From positions 1-54,981 of the forward strand of contig CAMMMX010000021.1 of assembly GCA_946498095.1 (NCBI GenBank): a stretch of 54,981 bases of DNA. The letters run 5' to 3'. The stretch comes from an uncultured Clostridia bacterium. Its GTDB lineage: Bacteria; Bacillota; Clostridia; Oscillospirales; Ruminococcaceae. Made by a program: the position numbers and the translations under genes. Positions 35,774 to 43,635 of the stretch are shown one piece after another. Position 1 is the stretch's first letter. Each line of letters begins with the position of its first letter. A model generated the notes under the pieces. That model had not been told where the DNA came from. It did no database searches and saw only the letters and a list, made by a program, of their open reading frames with translations.

Positions 35774-37402
35774 ATGCGTATGGATAGAATTCTTGGAGAA
35801 GGCACCTGCCTGCTTACCATTTCCCTTGTATCCTTTATACTGTCAGGCTGTAACCCGTCCGAGTCGTCTTCCAGTTACTCGAACTCCTCCACGCTCTCAA
35901 GTGCATCGCTGTATGCTTACCAGGACGAACTGCTGCCATATGATCGGCCAGAAAAAAATGTAAATCTGGATTTAGAGATCTTCCCCAGTAGCGAGACGCT
36001 TGAGGCTCCTGAACGTGTATTTGAGCAAGTATTCCAGTGGGAAGAAGGTCGAACTACCGGTAGCGCAGCTGTCGATAGCGAAAAATCTGGATATCAAGGT
36101 GTCGGTTACGTGGACGGCCTAGAAAGTGAAAACGACATCGTATCACTGACTGTAACCGTCCCCGACACCTTCTACTATGATTTAACTGTTCGCTCCGCCA
36201 GTTACGAAGGAGAAAAGGTAAATATTTTACTTATAAATGGAAAGGACTCACATGAGTTCAAGACCGTATCGGAGGACTGGAGTGACACCACTGTCGAAAA
36301 GGTTTGGTTGAAAGAGGGAGAGAATACGATTTCCTTTAAAAAAAGTTGGGGCTGGGTGAGGCTGGACCAACTTACGGTGAAAACCTCCTCTTATGACACG
36401 AGTACACTTTATGAAGTGCCTGTCGTCCTCTCCAATCCTAACGCTGGTGAACCTGCTATGCGATTGATGCAATTTTTGACCGACATCTACGGCAGGTATT
36501 TTATCAGTGGGCAGTTCCAGTACGGAGGCGGTAAAAACGGTGTTGAAACACTGGCAATCAAAGCTGCGACGGGCAAATACCCCGCTTTGCTTGGTTTTGA
36601 CTTTATGGGTGACACTCCTACCATGCTTGACGCGCCTAAGGAGGTTTCAAAGGAGGTCAACGAGGCGATCGGCTGGTGGCAAGAGGGCGGCATTGTCACC
36701 TTCTGCTGGCACTGGTTCGTCCCCAAGAATGTAGACAATCGGAGCGCCGGGCAGGACTTTTATTCAGAAAAGACTTCCTTTGACATTAAAAAAGCGATCA
36801 TCTCGGGAACAAAGGAAAACGAAATCATTCTGCACCATATCGATGCAATCGCAGGCTATCTTCAGCAACTACAGGATGCGGGGGTTCCGGTACTGTGGCG
36901 CCCACTGCACGAGGCCAGCGGGGGCTGGTTCTGGTGGGGTGCAAAGGGGCCTCAGCCATACTTGGAACTTTACAGGCTACTGTACGATCGCTTGACTAAT
37001 TTGCATGGCCTGAATAACCTTATCTGGGTTTGGAATGGACAGGATGCGGCCTGGTACCCTGGAGATGAATACGTCGACATAATCGGTGAAGATATTTATC
37101 CTTCCAAAGGGGACTACTCATCGCAATACAGCCGTTTCAACAAGGCTGTGTCCTACACATCAGCGCGTAAGCTGATCACGTTGTCGGAAACATCCTGCGT
37201 ACCCAGCTTTGAGCTGATGCTAAAGGATAACGCCCGTTGGAGCTGGTTTATGATCTGGGGCGGTGACTTTGTCTACGACAAGCAGAAACAGGCATATAGC
37301 CAAAGCTACAACACCCGTGACCATATAAAAGAAATTTATAACCACGAGCGGGTACTGACACTGGATGAGTTACCCGATCTGACCAACTACCCGCTGAAAT
37401 AG
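35774..37402 (+). CDS. GH26 mannanase-like lipoprotein 2
   Basis: A 542-residue paralogue with the same layout as its neighbours. The signal peptide has lipobox LSGC, then a Ser-rich linker and a carbohydrate-binding sandwich (GYQGVGYVDGL, ISFKKSWGWVRLDQLTV). The GH26 barrel has acid/base Glu380 in LHEASGGWFWWG and nucleophile Glu472 in TLSETSC. AAAGGAG precedes the ATG by about 9 bases. The DNA around the acid/base is identical over 62 bases to paralogue 3 (36878-36939 versus 38543-38604), while the rest is clearly diverged. The insert between about 320 and 345 differs from paralogue 1, so substrate loops may differ. Confidence 0.93.
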   Translation: MRMDRILGEGTCLLTISLVSFILSGCNPSESSSSYSNSSTLSSASLYAYQDELLPYDRPEKNVNLDLEIFPSSETLEAPERVFEQVFQWEEGRTTGSAAVDSEKSGYQGVGYVDGLESENDIVSLTVTVPDTFYYDLTVRSASYEGEKVNILLINGKDSHEFKTVSEDWSDTTVEKVWLKEGENTISFKKSWGWVRLDQLTVKTSSYDTSTLYEVPVVLSNPNAGEPAMRLMQFLTDIYGRYFISGQFQYGGGKNGVETLAIKAATGKYPALLGFDFMGDTPTMLDAPKEVSKEVNEAIGWWQEGGIVTFCWHWFVPKNVDNRSAGQDFYSEKTSFDIKKAIISGTKENEIILHHIDAIAGYLQQLQDAGVPVLWRPLHEASGGWFWWGAKGPQPYLELYRLLYDRLTNLHGLNNLIWVWNGQDAAWYPGDEYVDIIGEDIYPSKGDYSSQYSRFNKAVSYTSARKLITLSETSCVPSFELMLKDNARWSWFMIWGGDFVYDKQKQAYSQSYNTRDHIKEIYNHERVLTLDELPDLTNYPLK

Positions 37403-37420
37403 AACCACGGAGGAACCCTT

Positions 37421-39067
37421 ATGAAAACACAGCCACGTCGTACCAGCGCACTGCGCACACTGCTGGCCGCTTCAGCGGCCGGACTGCTGCTCCTGTCAGG
37501 ATGCGCCGAAAGCGACAAGGCTTTGTCCACAAGCAGCACATTAGAGGATTCCAATTCAGACAGTACATCACTGACGGACTCCTCCAGCCTCATTCTCGCC
37601 CCTTTCGAAGCACCGGAGAAAAGCGTCGATATCGATTTAAGTATCTTCCCGGAATCGAACGGCTTGGAGACACCTGACCACATTTTTGACGTAACCTACG
37701 AGTGGGAGGATGCACAGTTGGAGGGCGGTACCGCTATCCTGACTGAACAGGAAGGGTACAGCGGATCGGGGTATGTCGGCAGCTTTCAAGAGGAGGAAGC
37801 CGGCGCGGTACTGACCGTCACGGTCCCAGCCACCACCTATTATGATTTGACACTGACTAGCGCCGCCATCGGAGGAGAAAAATACAACTTCCTTTTGATT
37901 AACGATAGGGACACTGCGGAAATTCACACAACCTCTGAGCAATGGCAAAGCACGGTAATCCATCGTATCAAGCTGCATCGGGGAGACAATACCATCGCCA
38001 TCCAGCGTAGTTGGGGCTGGTTCAACGTCGACACGCTGCGTGTGCGCACCTCCGATTATGAAGGTAACGCTCTCTATGAAGTATCCGCACAGCCGGTAAG
38101 CAGCAACGCAGGAGAGCCCGCCAGAAGACTGATGCGGTTTCTCAGCGATGTCTACGGCTATTATACCATCAGCGGACAGTATGCTTCCATTGGAGGAAAA
38201 AATTCGGTAGAGACACGGATAATCAAGGAAATTACGGGCAAATATCCTGCTTTACTTGGCTTCGACTTTGGGAACGATACGCCTACCCATCTCGGTCCAT
38301 CCGTCCGGGAATCATCTGCGGTTAAACAGGCGATCGACTGGTGGAATGAGGGCGGAATCGTTACCTTCTGCTGGCATTGGTACGTCCCCAAAGACATAAA
38401 CGATTTTAGCAAAGGCCGCGCATTCTATTCCTCCGATACCCCTTTCGACGTGGAACAGGCGATCACCCCCGGGACAAAGGAAAACGAAATCATTTTGCAT
38501 CATATTGACGAGATTGCACGCCATCTCAAAACGCTCCAAGAAGCGGGGGTTCCGGTACTGTGGCGCCCACTGCACGAGGCCAGCGGGGGCTGGTTCTGGT
38601 GGGGCGCCAAGGGGCCAGAGCCATATCTCTCGTTGTACCGTCTTCTTTTTGAGCGTCTGACCGAATACCATGGACTCGACAACCTCATTTGGATCTGGAA
38701 CGGGCAGGATCCTGCCTGGTACCCTGGGGATGATTACGTTGACATTATCGGCAAGGACATTTACCCGGAAGAGGGGGATTATTCGTCACAATATATGTAT
38801 TTTAATCACGCCGCGGAGGTGCCAACCTCCCATAAAATCGTCGCAATGACTGAAAATTCCTGCATTCCCGGCTATACCGCGATGCTTTCGGATAACGCCC
38901 GCTGGAGCTTTTTCTGCACCTGGAGCGGGGATTTCGTCTTTGACAGCAGTACCGGACAGTACAACGAGACGTACAACAGCGCTGAACACCTGAAGGAGGT
39001 CTACAATAACGACCGCATCCTCACACTGGACGAAATCCCAGATCTGACATCCTATCCGTTGGAATAG
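37421..39067 (+). CDS. GH26 mannanase-like lipoprotein 3
   Basis: A 548-residue paralogue. The signal peptide has lipobox LSGC, then a linker, a carbohydrate-binding module (GYSGSGYVGSF, IAIQRSWGWFNVDTLRV) and a GH26 barrel with acid/base Glu386 in LHEASGGWFWWG and nucleophile Glu478 in AMTENSC. Around the nucleophile it reads MTE instead of the LSE of the other two. GGAGG precedes the ATG, 18 bases after paralogue 2 ends. A strong terminator follows at 39145. Three surface mannanases in a row suggest adaptation to mannan or galactomannan as food. Confidence 0.93.
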   Translation: MKTQPRRTSALRTLLAASAAGLLLLSGCAESDKALSTSSTLEDSNSDSTSLTDSSSLILAPFEAPEKSVDIDLSIFPESNGLETPDHIFDVTYEWEDAQLEGGTAILTEQEGYSGSGYVGSFQEEEAGAVLTVTVPATTYYDLTLTSAAIGGEKYNFLLINDRDTAEIHTTSEQWQSTVIHRIKLHRGDNTIAIQRSWGWFNVDTLRVRTSDYEGNALYEVSAQPVSSNAGEPARRLMRFLSDVYGYYTISGQYASIGGKNSVETRIIKEITGKYPALLGFDFGNDTPTHLGPSVRESSAVKQAIDWWNEGGIVTFCWHWYVPKDINDFSKGRAFYSSDTPFDVEQAITPGTKENEIILHHIDEIARHLKTLQEAGVPVLWRPLHEASGGWFWWGAKGPEPYLSLYRLLFERLTEYHGLDNLIWIWNGQDPAWYPGDDYVDIIGKDIYPEEGDYSSQYMYFNHAAEVPTSHKIVAMTENSCIPGYTAMLSDNARWSFFCTWSGDFVFDSSTGQYNETYNSAEHLKEVYNNDRILTLDEIPDLTSYPLE

Positions 39068-39144
39068 CCAGCCGTAAGGGGAGTTTATCAGTTTCTCCAT
39101 AACATGTCCTTGAGCGGGATTCTATTTTCTCTGTACGAAATCTA

Positions 39145-39180
39145 AAAACTGGTAGACGCTGTAGCGACTACCAGTTTTTT
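39145..39180. terminator. Terminator after the GH26 cluster
   Basis: AAAACTGGTAG pairs with CTACCAGTTTT around a 12-base loop and is followed by more T. The A-run on the left means it can also serve the convergent gene at 39224-40135. Confidence 0.92.
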
Positions 39181-39223
39181 CACTTTCATGCAAATGTAAT
39201 AACTTTTGGTTGGCCTCCTGGCA

Positions 39224-40135
39224 TCAACCAGCCAGGATTTCCTCTCTCCGTTGTAGCAACTCATCGGACAAAAGCGCCTTCTCGACCTCTTCTGCTCCCA
39301 AGCGTTCCACCAAGGACGCGAAACGTTCCCCTGGACGCCCCTTGCTCTTGAACAGCAGGATCGCCTTCTCGCAGGCATCCATCGCCTGCTCCTTCGTCAG
39401 TAAAGTACGTAAGGCATCGCCCCGCCGGATCTGCTTTCCCCAGCGCCCGCCGACGTAGACTTTGTACATCGCTTCTCCATGGGTGACAGCGCCGAACGGA
39501 CATTTCCCCGCACACCGTGCACAGTTATTGCAGACGTCGCGGTTAATATGCAGCTTACCTTCCTCCGTACGTGCCGCAGCCATGGGGCACACCATTTCGA
39601 CACTACATTTCTTGCAACCACGGCACCGCTCCTCATCCACCATTGGGACGCGCTGCCCAATGATTCCCAAATCGTTGAGATCCGGTTTCACACAATTGTT
39701 AGGACAACCTCCCACCGCGATCTTAAATTTATGCGGCAGCGCGACGTTGCCGTACCCGACAAAAAAGCGATCGTGGATTTCCTTCGCCAGTCCCTGCGTA
39801 TCAATCAGGCCAAAGGTACACACCGTTCCCTTGCAGGCGACAACCGGACGCACTTTGGCGCCAGTACCGCCCGTGACCATCCCCTCCTGCCCGACAAATT
39901 CCTGAAAGGCAGGAATATCCTCATACTTTACGCCGGGCAATTCCACTGTCATTCGGGAAGTGAACGCCAATTGTCCGTTACCAAACTTTTCGGCTGCCTG
40001 ACTCAGACAGGCCATCTGAGCTGCGGTTAGCACACCGTTTTCCGTTATAATCCGCGCCGAGAAATGCTCGCCGTCCTTATTGGACAGGAAGCCCTGTCCC
40101 TTTACTTTTTTTCTCATTTCCGCCGTCAGTTCCAT
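39224..40135 (-). CDS. Small siroheme/ferredoxin sulfite-reductase-like protein
   Basis: A 303-residue cytoplasmic protein with the N-terminal nitrite/sulfite reductase half-domain (GQLAFTSRMTVELPGVKYED) and a siroheme-4Fe4S cysteine set split as ACKGTVC and GGCPNNC. Two ferredoxin clusters follow, CRGCKKCSVEMVCP and CNNCARCAGKCP. This architecture resembles AsrC-like and other small anaerobic sulfite reductases. The first pair is spaced CX4C where many sulfite reductases have CX5C. No AsrA/AsrB partners are adjacent, so the electron donor is unknown. Sulfite or nitrite as substrate is family knowledge, not proven here. Confidence 0.85.
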   Translation of the reverse strand: MELTAEMRKKVKGQGFLSNKDGEHFSARIITENGVLTAAQMACLSQAAEKFGNGQLAFTSRMTVELPGVKYEDIPAFQEFVGQEGMVTGGTGAKVRPVVACKGTVCTFGLIDTQGLAKEIHDRFFVGYGNVALPHKFKIAVGGCPNNCVKPDLNDLGIIGQRVPMVDEERCRGCKKCSVEMVCPMAAARTEEGKLHINRDVCNNCARCAGKCPFGAVTHGEAMYKVYVGGRWGKQIRRGDALRTLLTKEQAMDACEKAILLFKSKGRPGERFASLVERLGAEEVEKALLSDELLQRREEILAG

Positions 40136-40239
40136 CGCATTTCCATCCTTTCCATCCTGTTGGATTTGTCGACTCTATTATAACGCAGGAATTATCTATT
40201 GTAAAATAGAAATAATCGATTATTTTGATAGGCAAAAGG

Positions 40240-41286
40240 CTATGATTCGTTGGATTGACGTACCAAATTCCCAGCATGCCGGCGCAGGTAAACCTGCCGT
40301 CCCGCCAGATAGCACAGCATCCACAATGCCGTAAACAATACCATCATTATGACACAGGAGGCAAAGCAATCCTGTAGGAAATAGGCCATGGGCGTTTGCG
40401 GCAGGTAAATGATCAAGAACATACTGTCGACCGGCTCCCGCAGTCCCACCAATGACAAAGCAGGCAACAGATACAATACACCTGCAATCCCCGCCACAAT
40501 GAGCATCCGCCGGACGCTGAAACTGCCACGGCGGGCGTCCGTTTTTCCGGCACGGTAATAAAACAACGCGAGCACAGCAAGGACAACCACTGCAACGACG
40601 ATCGCAACCCCATATCGGGGAACCAGCACCTCATCCGGACCTGCCTTCGGAGGTTTCAGACCTCCGTTTATCCGACCAATCAACAAAACCAGACCTGCGT
40701 CAAAAACGTAATAGCAAACAGCATAGACAACTGCCTGCCAGATTGTCCAAGCAACACTTCCTCGCTGCTGAAGACGGAACTTTTCATAACGGCTCCCCAT
40801 CTGCCGAAACAACCCTCCTAAAGGGCGGAACACGCCCAGCGCGGATACGATCAGGAAAGGAAGGCTTACAACTGCCACAATGAGGCTGGATACAAACCCG
40901 TCCCCCGTGAAACGCGCAAGCAGAAGCTGCGGTGCGTAAAAGAAGGACAAAAAGGTCTCCGATACGTCGCCCTGACCGATGAACAGCAGTGCCGGTACGA
41001 GGAAAAGCGCCGTTGCCGCACTCAGACGGAGCACGGTCCAGCCCGGATGAATCCGGCCCTCGTCCTTAAACCGGGAGGCGAACCATATGCATGCGCAAGG
41101 CAAAAATACCACCAGGGCGGTGACATACACGACGGTACCTCGTTGTTCACTCGCAGGGAGCACCTCCTGAAGTGCGACGTCCCATATCAGCACCGATACA
41201 AAGCTGCCGAGGATACTCCATACAAAAAGCATCCCCATGTCCTGCAGTGTCCGCCGAATTCCGGAAATACAAGCCGTCCATTTCAT
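40240..41286 (-). CDS. Polytopic membrane protein of unknown function
   Basis: A 348-residue protein with about eight hydrophobic spans, for example MLFVWSILGSFVSVLIW, VVYVTALVVFLPCACIWFA, VAIVVAVVVLAVLALFY and MVLFTALWMLCYLAGRQVYL. A central polar loop (LQQRGSV region) separates two groups of four. I recognise no transporter or enzyme motif. GGAGG lies before the ATG. It sits between the sulfite-reductase-like gene and the Mrp gene on the same strand, at 104 and 100 bases, so co-transcription is possible but not clear. Confidence 0.7.
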   Translation of the reverse strand: MKWTACISGIRRTLQDMGMLFVWSILGSFVSVLIWDVALQEVLPASEQRGTVVYVTALVVFLPCACIWFASRFKDEGRIHPGWTVLRLSAATALFLVPALLFIGQGDVSETFLSFFYAPQLLLARFTGDGFVSSLIVAVVSLPFLIVSALGVFRPLGGLFRQMGSRYEKFRLQQRGSVAWTIWQAVVYAVCYYVFDAGLVLLIGRINGGLKPPKAGPDEVLVPRYGVAIVVAVVVLAVLALFYYRAGKTDARRGSFSVRRMLIVAGIAGVLYLLPALSLVGLREPVDSMFLIIYLPQTPMAYFLQDCFASCVIMMVLFTALWMLCYLAGRQVYLRRHAGNLVRQSNES

Positions 41287-41386
41287 TTGTTTTCCTCCAA
41301 ATCCGGGCCTAATCCGGCCCCATTGTCTTTGAGGTCCCCGTCGAAATGTCTCCGATTGATCCTAAGCCGCCATCCTACTTGCAAAT

Positions 41387-42226
41387 TCAGGCTTGCCCGG
41401 TGAAAGTTTCTTCGATAGACTGCGCGGCAGCATCGAGATAATCCGATCCAAAGTCCTCCATTAAGCCTTCGTCGGAAATAGCCGAAATCAATGGATCGAA
41501 CGGCAATTTTGCCAACACCGGTAGGCCGAAGCTCTGTGCAATCTCATCGATATGGCTTTCCCCGAACACCTTAATTTTCTTTCCACAGTCGGGGCAGACG
41601 GCATAACTCATATTCTCTACCAGTCCAAGGATCGGAATATTCATCTGTTGTGCCATCTTCACCGCCTTGGTCACAATCATCGACACCAACTCTTGTGGCG
41701 AAGTGACAACAATGATGCCGTCAACCGGCAACGACTGGAAAACCGTCAGCGGTACATCACCCGTTCCAGGCGGCATATCCACAAACATAAAGTCGACGTC
41801 ATTCCATATCACATCTGTCCAGAACTGTTTAACCACGCCGGCGATCATCGGCCCGCGCCAGATTACCGGATCGGTGTCATCCCCCAGCAGAAGGTTCGCA
41901 CTCATCACGTCGATACCGGTACGGCTCTGTGCCGGCAACATGTATGGCTCACAATAACCTGCCTTGTCCCGGACGCCGAGCATCCGCGGAATCGACGGCC
42001 CTGTTACGTCGGCATCAAGTACAGCGGTCCTGTAGCCCTTACGGGACAGTAATACAGACATCAGCGCCGTCACCACGGACTTACCTACGCCACCTTTTCC
42101 GCTCATCACCGCGATCACTTTGCCTACGCGGCTAAGCTCATTGGTCTGTTCTACCGGGATTCCAGCCTGCGCGCGCTCCGCACAGTCCGCCCCGCAGCTT
42201 TCGCAATCATGATTGCATTCACTCAT
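41387..42226 (-). CDS. Mrp/NBP35-family P-loop ATPase, Fe-S carrier
   Basis: A 279-residue ApbC/Mrp protein that carries and inserts iron-sulfur clusters. The deviant Walker A is GKGGVGKS, the membrane-type switch region is FVDMPPGTGDVPLT, and the C-terminal CPDCGKK gives the bridging CxxC. A cysteine-rich N-terminus (CNHDCESCGADC) may hold an extra cluster, as in NBP35-type proteins. I chose the ATG at 42226, 12 bases after AAAGGA; earlier ATGs are less well placed. A DUF134 gene lies just upstream, a pairing known in anaerobes. The Fe-S-rich sulfite-reductase-like protein 1.3 kb downstream is a plausible client. Confidence 0.92.
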   Translation of the reverse strand: MSECNHDCESCGADCAERAQAGIPVEQTNELSRVGKVIAVMSGKGGVGKSVVTALMSVLLSRKGYRTAVLDADVTGPSIPRMLGVRDKAGYCEPYMLPAQSRTGIDVMSANLLLGDDTDPVIWRGPMIAGVVKQFWTDVIWNDVDFMFVDMPPGTGDVPLTVFQSLPVDGIIVVTSPQELVSMIVTKAVKMAQQMNIPILGLVENMSYAVCPDCGKKIKVFGESHIDEIAQSFGLPVLAKLPFDPLISAISDEGLMEDFGSDYLDAAAQSIEETFTGQA

Positions 42227-42391
42227 GTTTCTAGTCATTCCTTTCATCAGGCCCGCGTACAGCACAGTTTTGCTGAACCGACCTGCGGCTTTCTATCCAG
42301 GTTTCCTGGACGAAACGCTCCTGCCGCCGGTTGAACGCAGGATTCTGTCCAACCTATCGAGCCCTTCCTGTTATTGATTCTGAAAGCGAAA

Positions 42392-42748
42392 TCAAGAGCT
42401 GTGGCGGCAGCGCTTACAAGGAAGCTGTACGCCGTCTTGCCTGCACCGGCGGTGACAATCGGCACATAGCGCGTAATTGCCCCCTTCTATCCGCAGCGTT
42501 CCGCCCTGTGTAAGAAAACACCCAAGCTTTTTTCGTGCACAGGCATAAATCCGCTGCACGGTCGTCCGCGCGACGTCCATTTGCTGCGCGCATTGCTCCT
42601 GCGTCAGGCCAGCACAATCGATCAAACGGATGGTCTCGTATTCTTCAACGCTCATTGTCAGAACAGGATCATCGCCTCGTGGCTGAGAGACAAACGCTGC
42701 CATGCGTGGCAGCCCGCATACGCGCCTGCACTTTTGTGGCCGCGGCAT
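42392..42748 (-). CDS. DUF134 helix-turn-helix protein
   Basis: A 118-residue protein of family DUF134: it opens MPRPQKCRRVCGLPRMAAF and has a sigma-like HTH in LTQEQCAQQMDVARTTVQRI followed by YACARKKLG. The cysteine-rich tail (CADCHRRC, CKRC) could bind metal or an Fe-S cluster. The family is often found beside Mrp or nitrogenase-accessory genes, and here too it precedes the Mrp gene by 166 bases. A local regulator of Fe-S assembly is a reasonable inference. Nothing was recognised in the gap between the two genes. Confidence 0.9.
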   Translation of the reverse strand: MPRPQKCRRVCGLPRMAAFVSQPRGDDPVLTMSVEEYETIRLIDCAGLTQEQCAQQMDVARTTVQRIYACARKKLGCFLTQGGTLRIEGGNYALCADCHRRCRQDGVQLPCKRCRHSS

Positions 42749-42830
42749 ACGCCCCCGCCTCCTTCGTTTCAGACTATTTTTATTATAGAACGCTTACAGA
42801 CATATGTCAATAATCGGGCTTGGAGGGGGC

Positions 42831-43427
42831 TTATGACAGCTTCTCGATAAAATGGCGGGGATACCTGTTCCAATAAACGTCATAGACCGGTGAAACACCG
42901 TTTAGGTTCCGTTGGTACATACGGAAGGTGACCTGAATCTCCTTCGGTTTCCACTGCTCTACATAGGAATAGTGGTAGGTCATCCCCAACTTTTTCATGA
43001 CCGCGCCGCTTGCAGGATTATTGACATCGTGCGTTGCTGTGACATAGGAAACACCGTCCTGTTGCAGCTTTGCCAGTACTGCCCGACATGCCTCCACAGC
43101 GATGCCCTTTCCCCAGAAATCCTGCCTCAAACCGTAACCCAGGTCGTGGCTAGCGTCCCCGCTGACATGGACATATCCAATAAGAAAGCCATCCTCCTTC
43201 CGGCAGAGCGCGTACCGGTATTCCCCCTCCCGATCATAGCTTTCCATCCATTCGTGCAGCCTCTCTTCTGTCTCCGCAAGCGTACGTGATGGGAACCACG
43301 GCAGAAAGAGATTGACTTTCTTATCCCGTAGTATCTCATGTAGTGCGATAACGTCTCCCTCGCAGAACCTACGAAGATGAAGCCTCTGTGTCTGTATGGG
43401 TGGTGAATTTTCTCTTACCCCGTTCAT
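42831..43427 (-). CDS. GNAT acetyltransferase, RimJ/RimL-like
   Basis: A 198-residue N-acetyltransferase. The family pattern is clear: IQTQRLHLRRFCEGDVIALH at the N-terminus, FLIGYVHVSGDASHDLGYGL, the acetyl-CoA-binding RQDFWGKGIAVEACRAVL, and NNPASGAVMKKLGM. I chose the ATG at 43427, just behind GAGGAGG; a much longer open frame upstream would run through the divergent promoter and has no ribosome site. The substrate may be an N-terminal amino group or a small molecule. It is divergent from the CoA-disulfide reductase gene. Confidence 0.93.
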   Translation of the reverse strand: MNGVRENSPPIQTQRLHLRRFCEGDVIALHEILRDKKVNLFLPWFPSRTLAETEERLHEWMESYDREGEYRYALCRKEDGFLIGYVHVSGDASHDLGYGLRQDFWGKGIAVEACRAVLAKLQQDGVSYVTATHDVNNPASGAVMKKLGMTYHYSYVEQWKPKEIQVTFRMYQRNLNGVSPVYDVYWNRYPRHFIEKLS

Positions 43428-43547
43428 ATTGTCCTCCTCTTCAGCAGTATTCGTACAGGCATGCGCGCATACCTGCCCGTCTTTTTGTACTGTACCATAT
43501 TCCTCCCTACGGCGCAAGCCTCCGATATCCAGTACAGACTTGACGAG

Positions 43548-43576
43548 TTTACTTTTTACCCAGGATGTGCTACACT
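43548..43576 (+). promoter_or_regulatory. Promoter of CoA-disulfide reductase gene
   Basis: TTTACT, 17 bases, then TACACT with TG one base upstream (extended -10). The transcription start would be about 50 bases before the ATG at 43636. Confidence 0.6.
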
Positions 43577-43635
43577 GAAGAACAACCAGAAGCATCCACG
43601 AAAAAACGGATACCGAATAGAAAAGGATGATTGTG

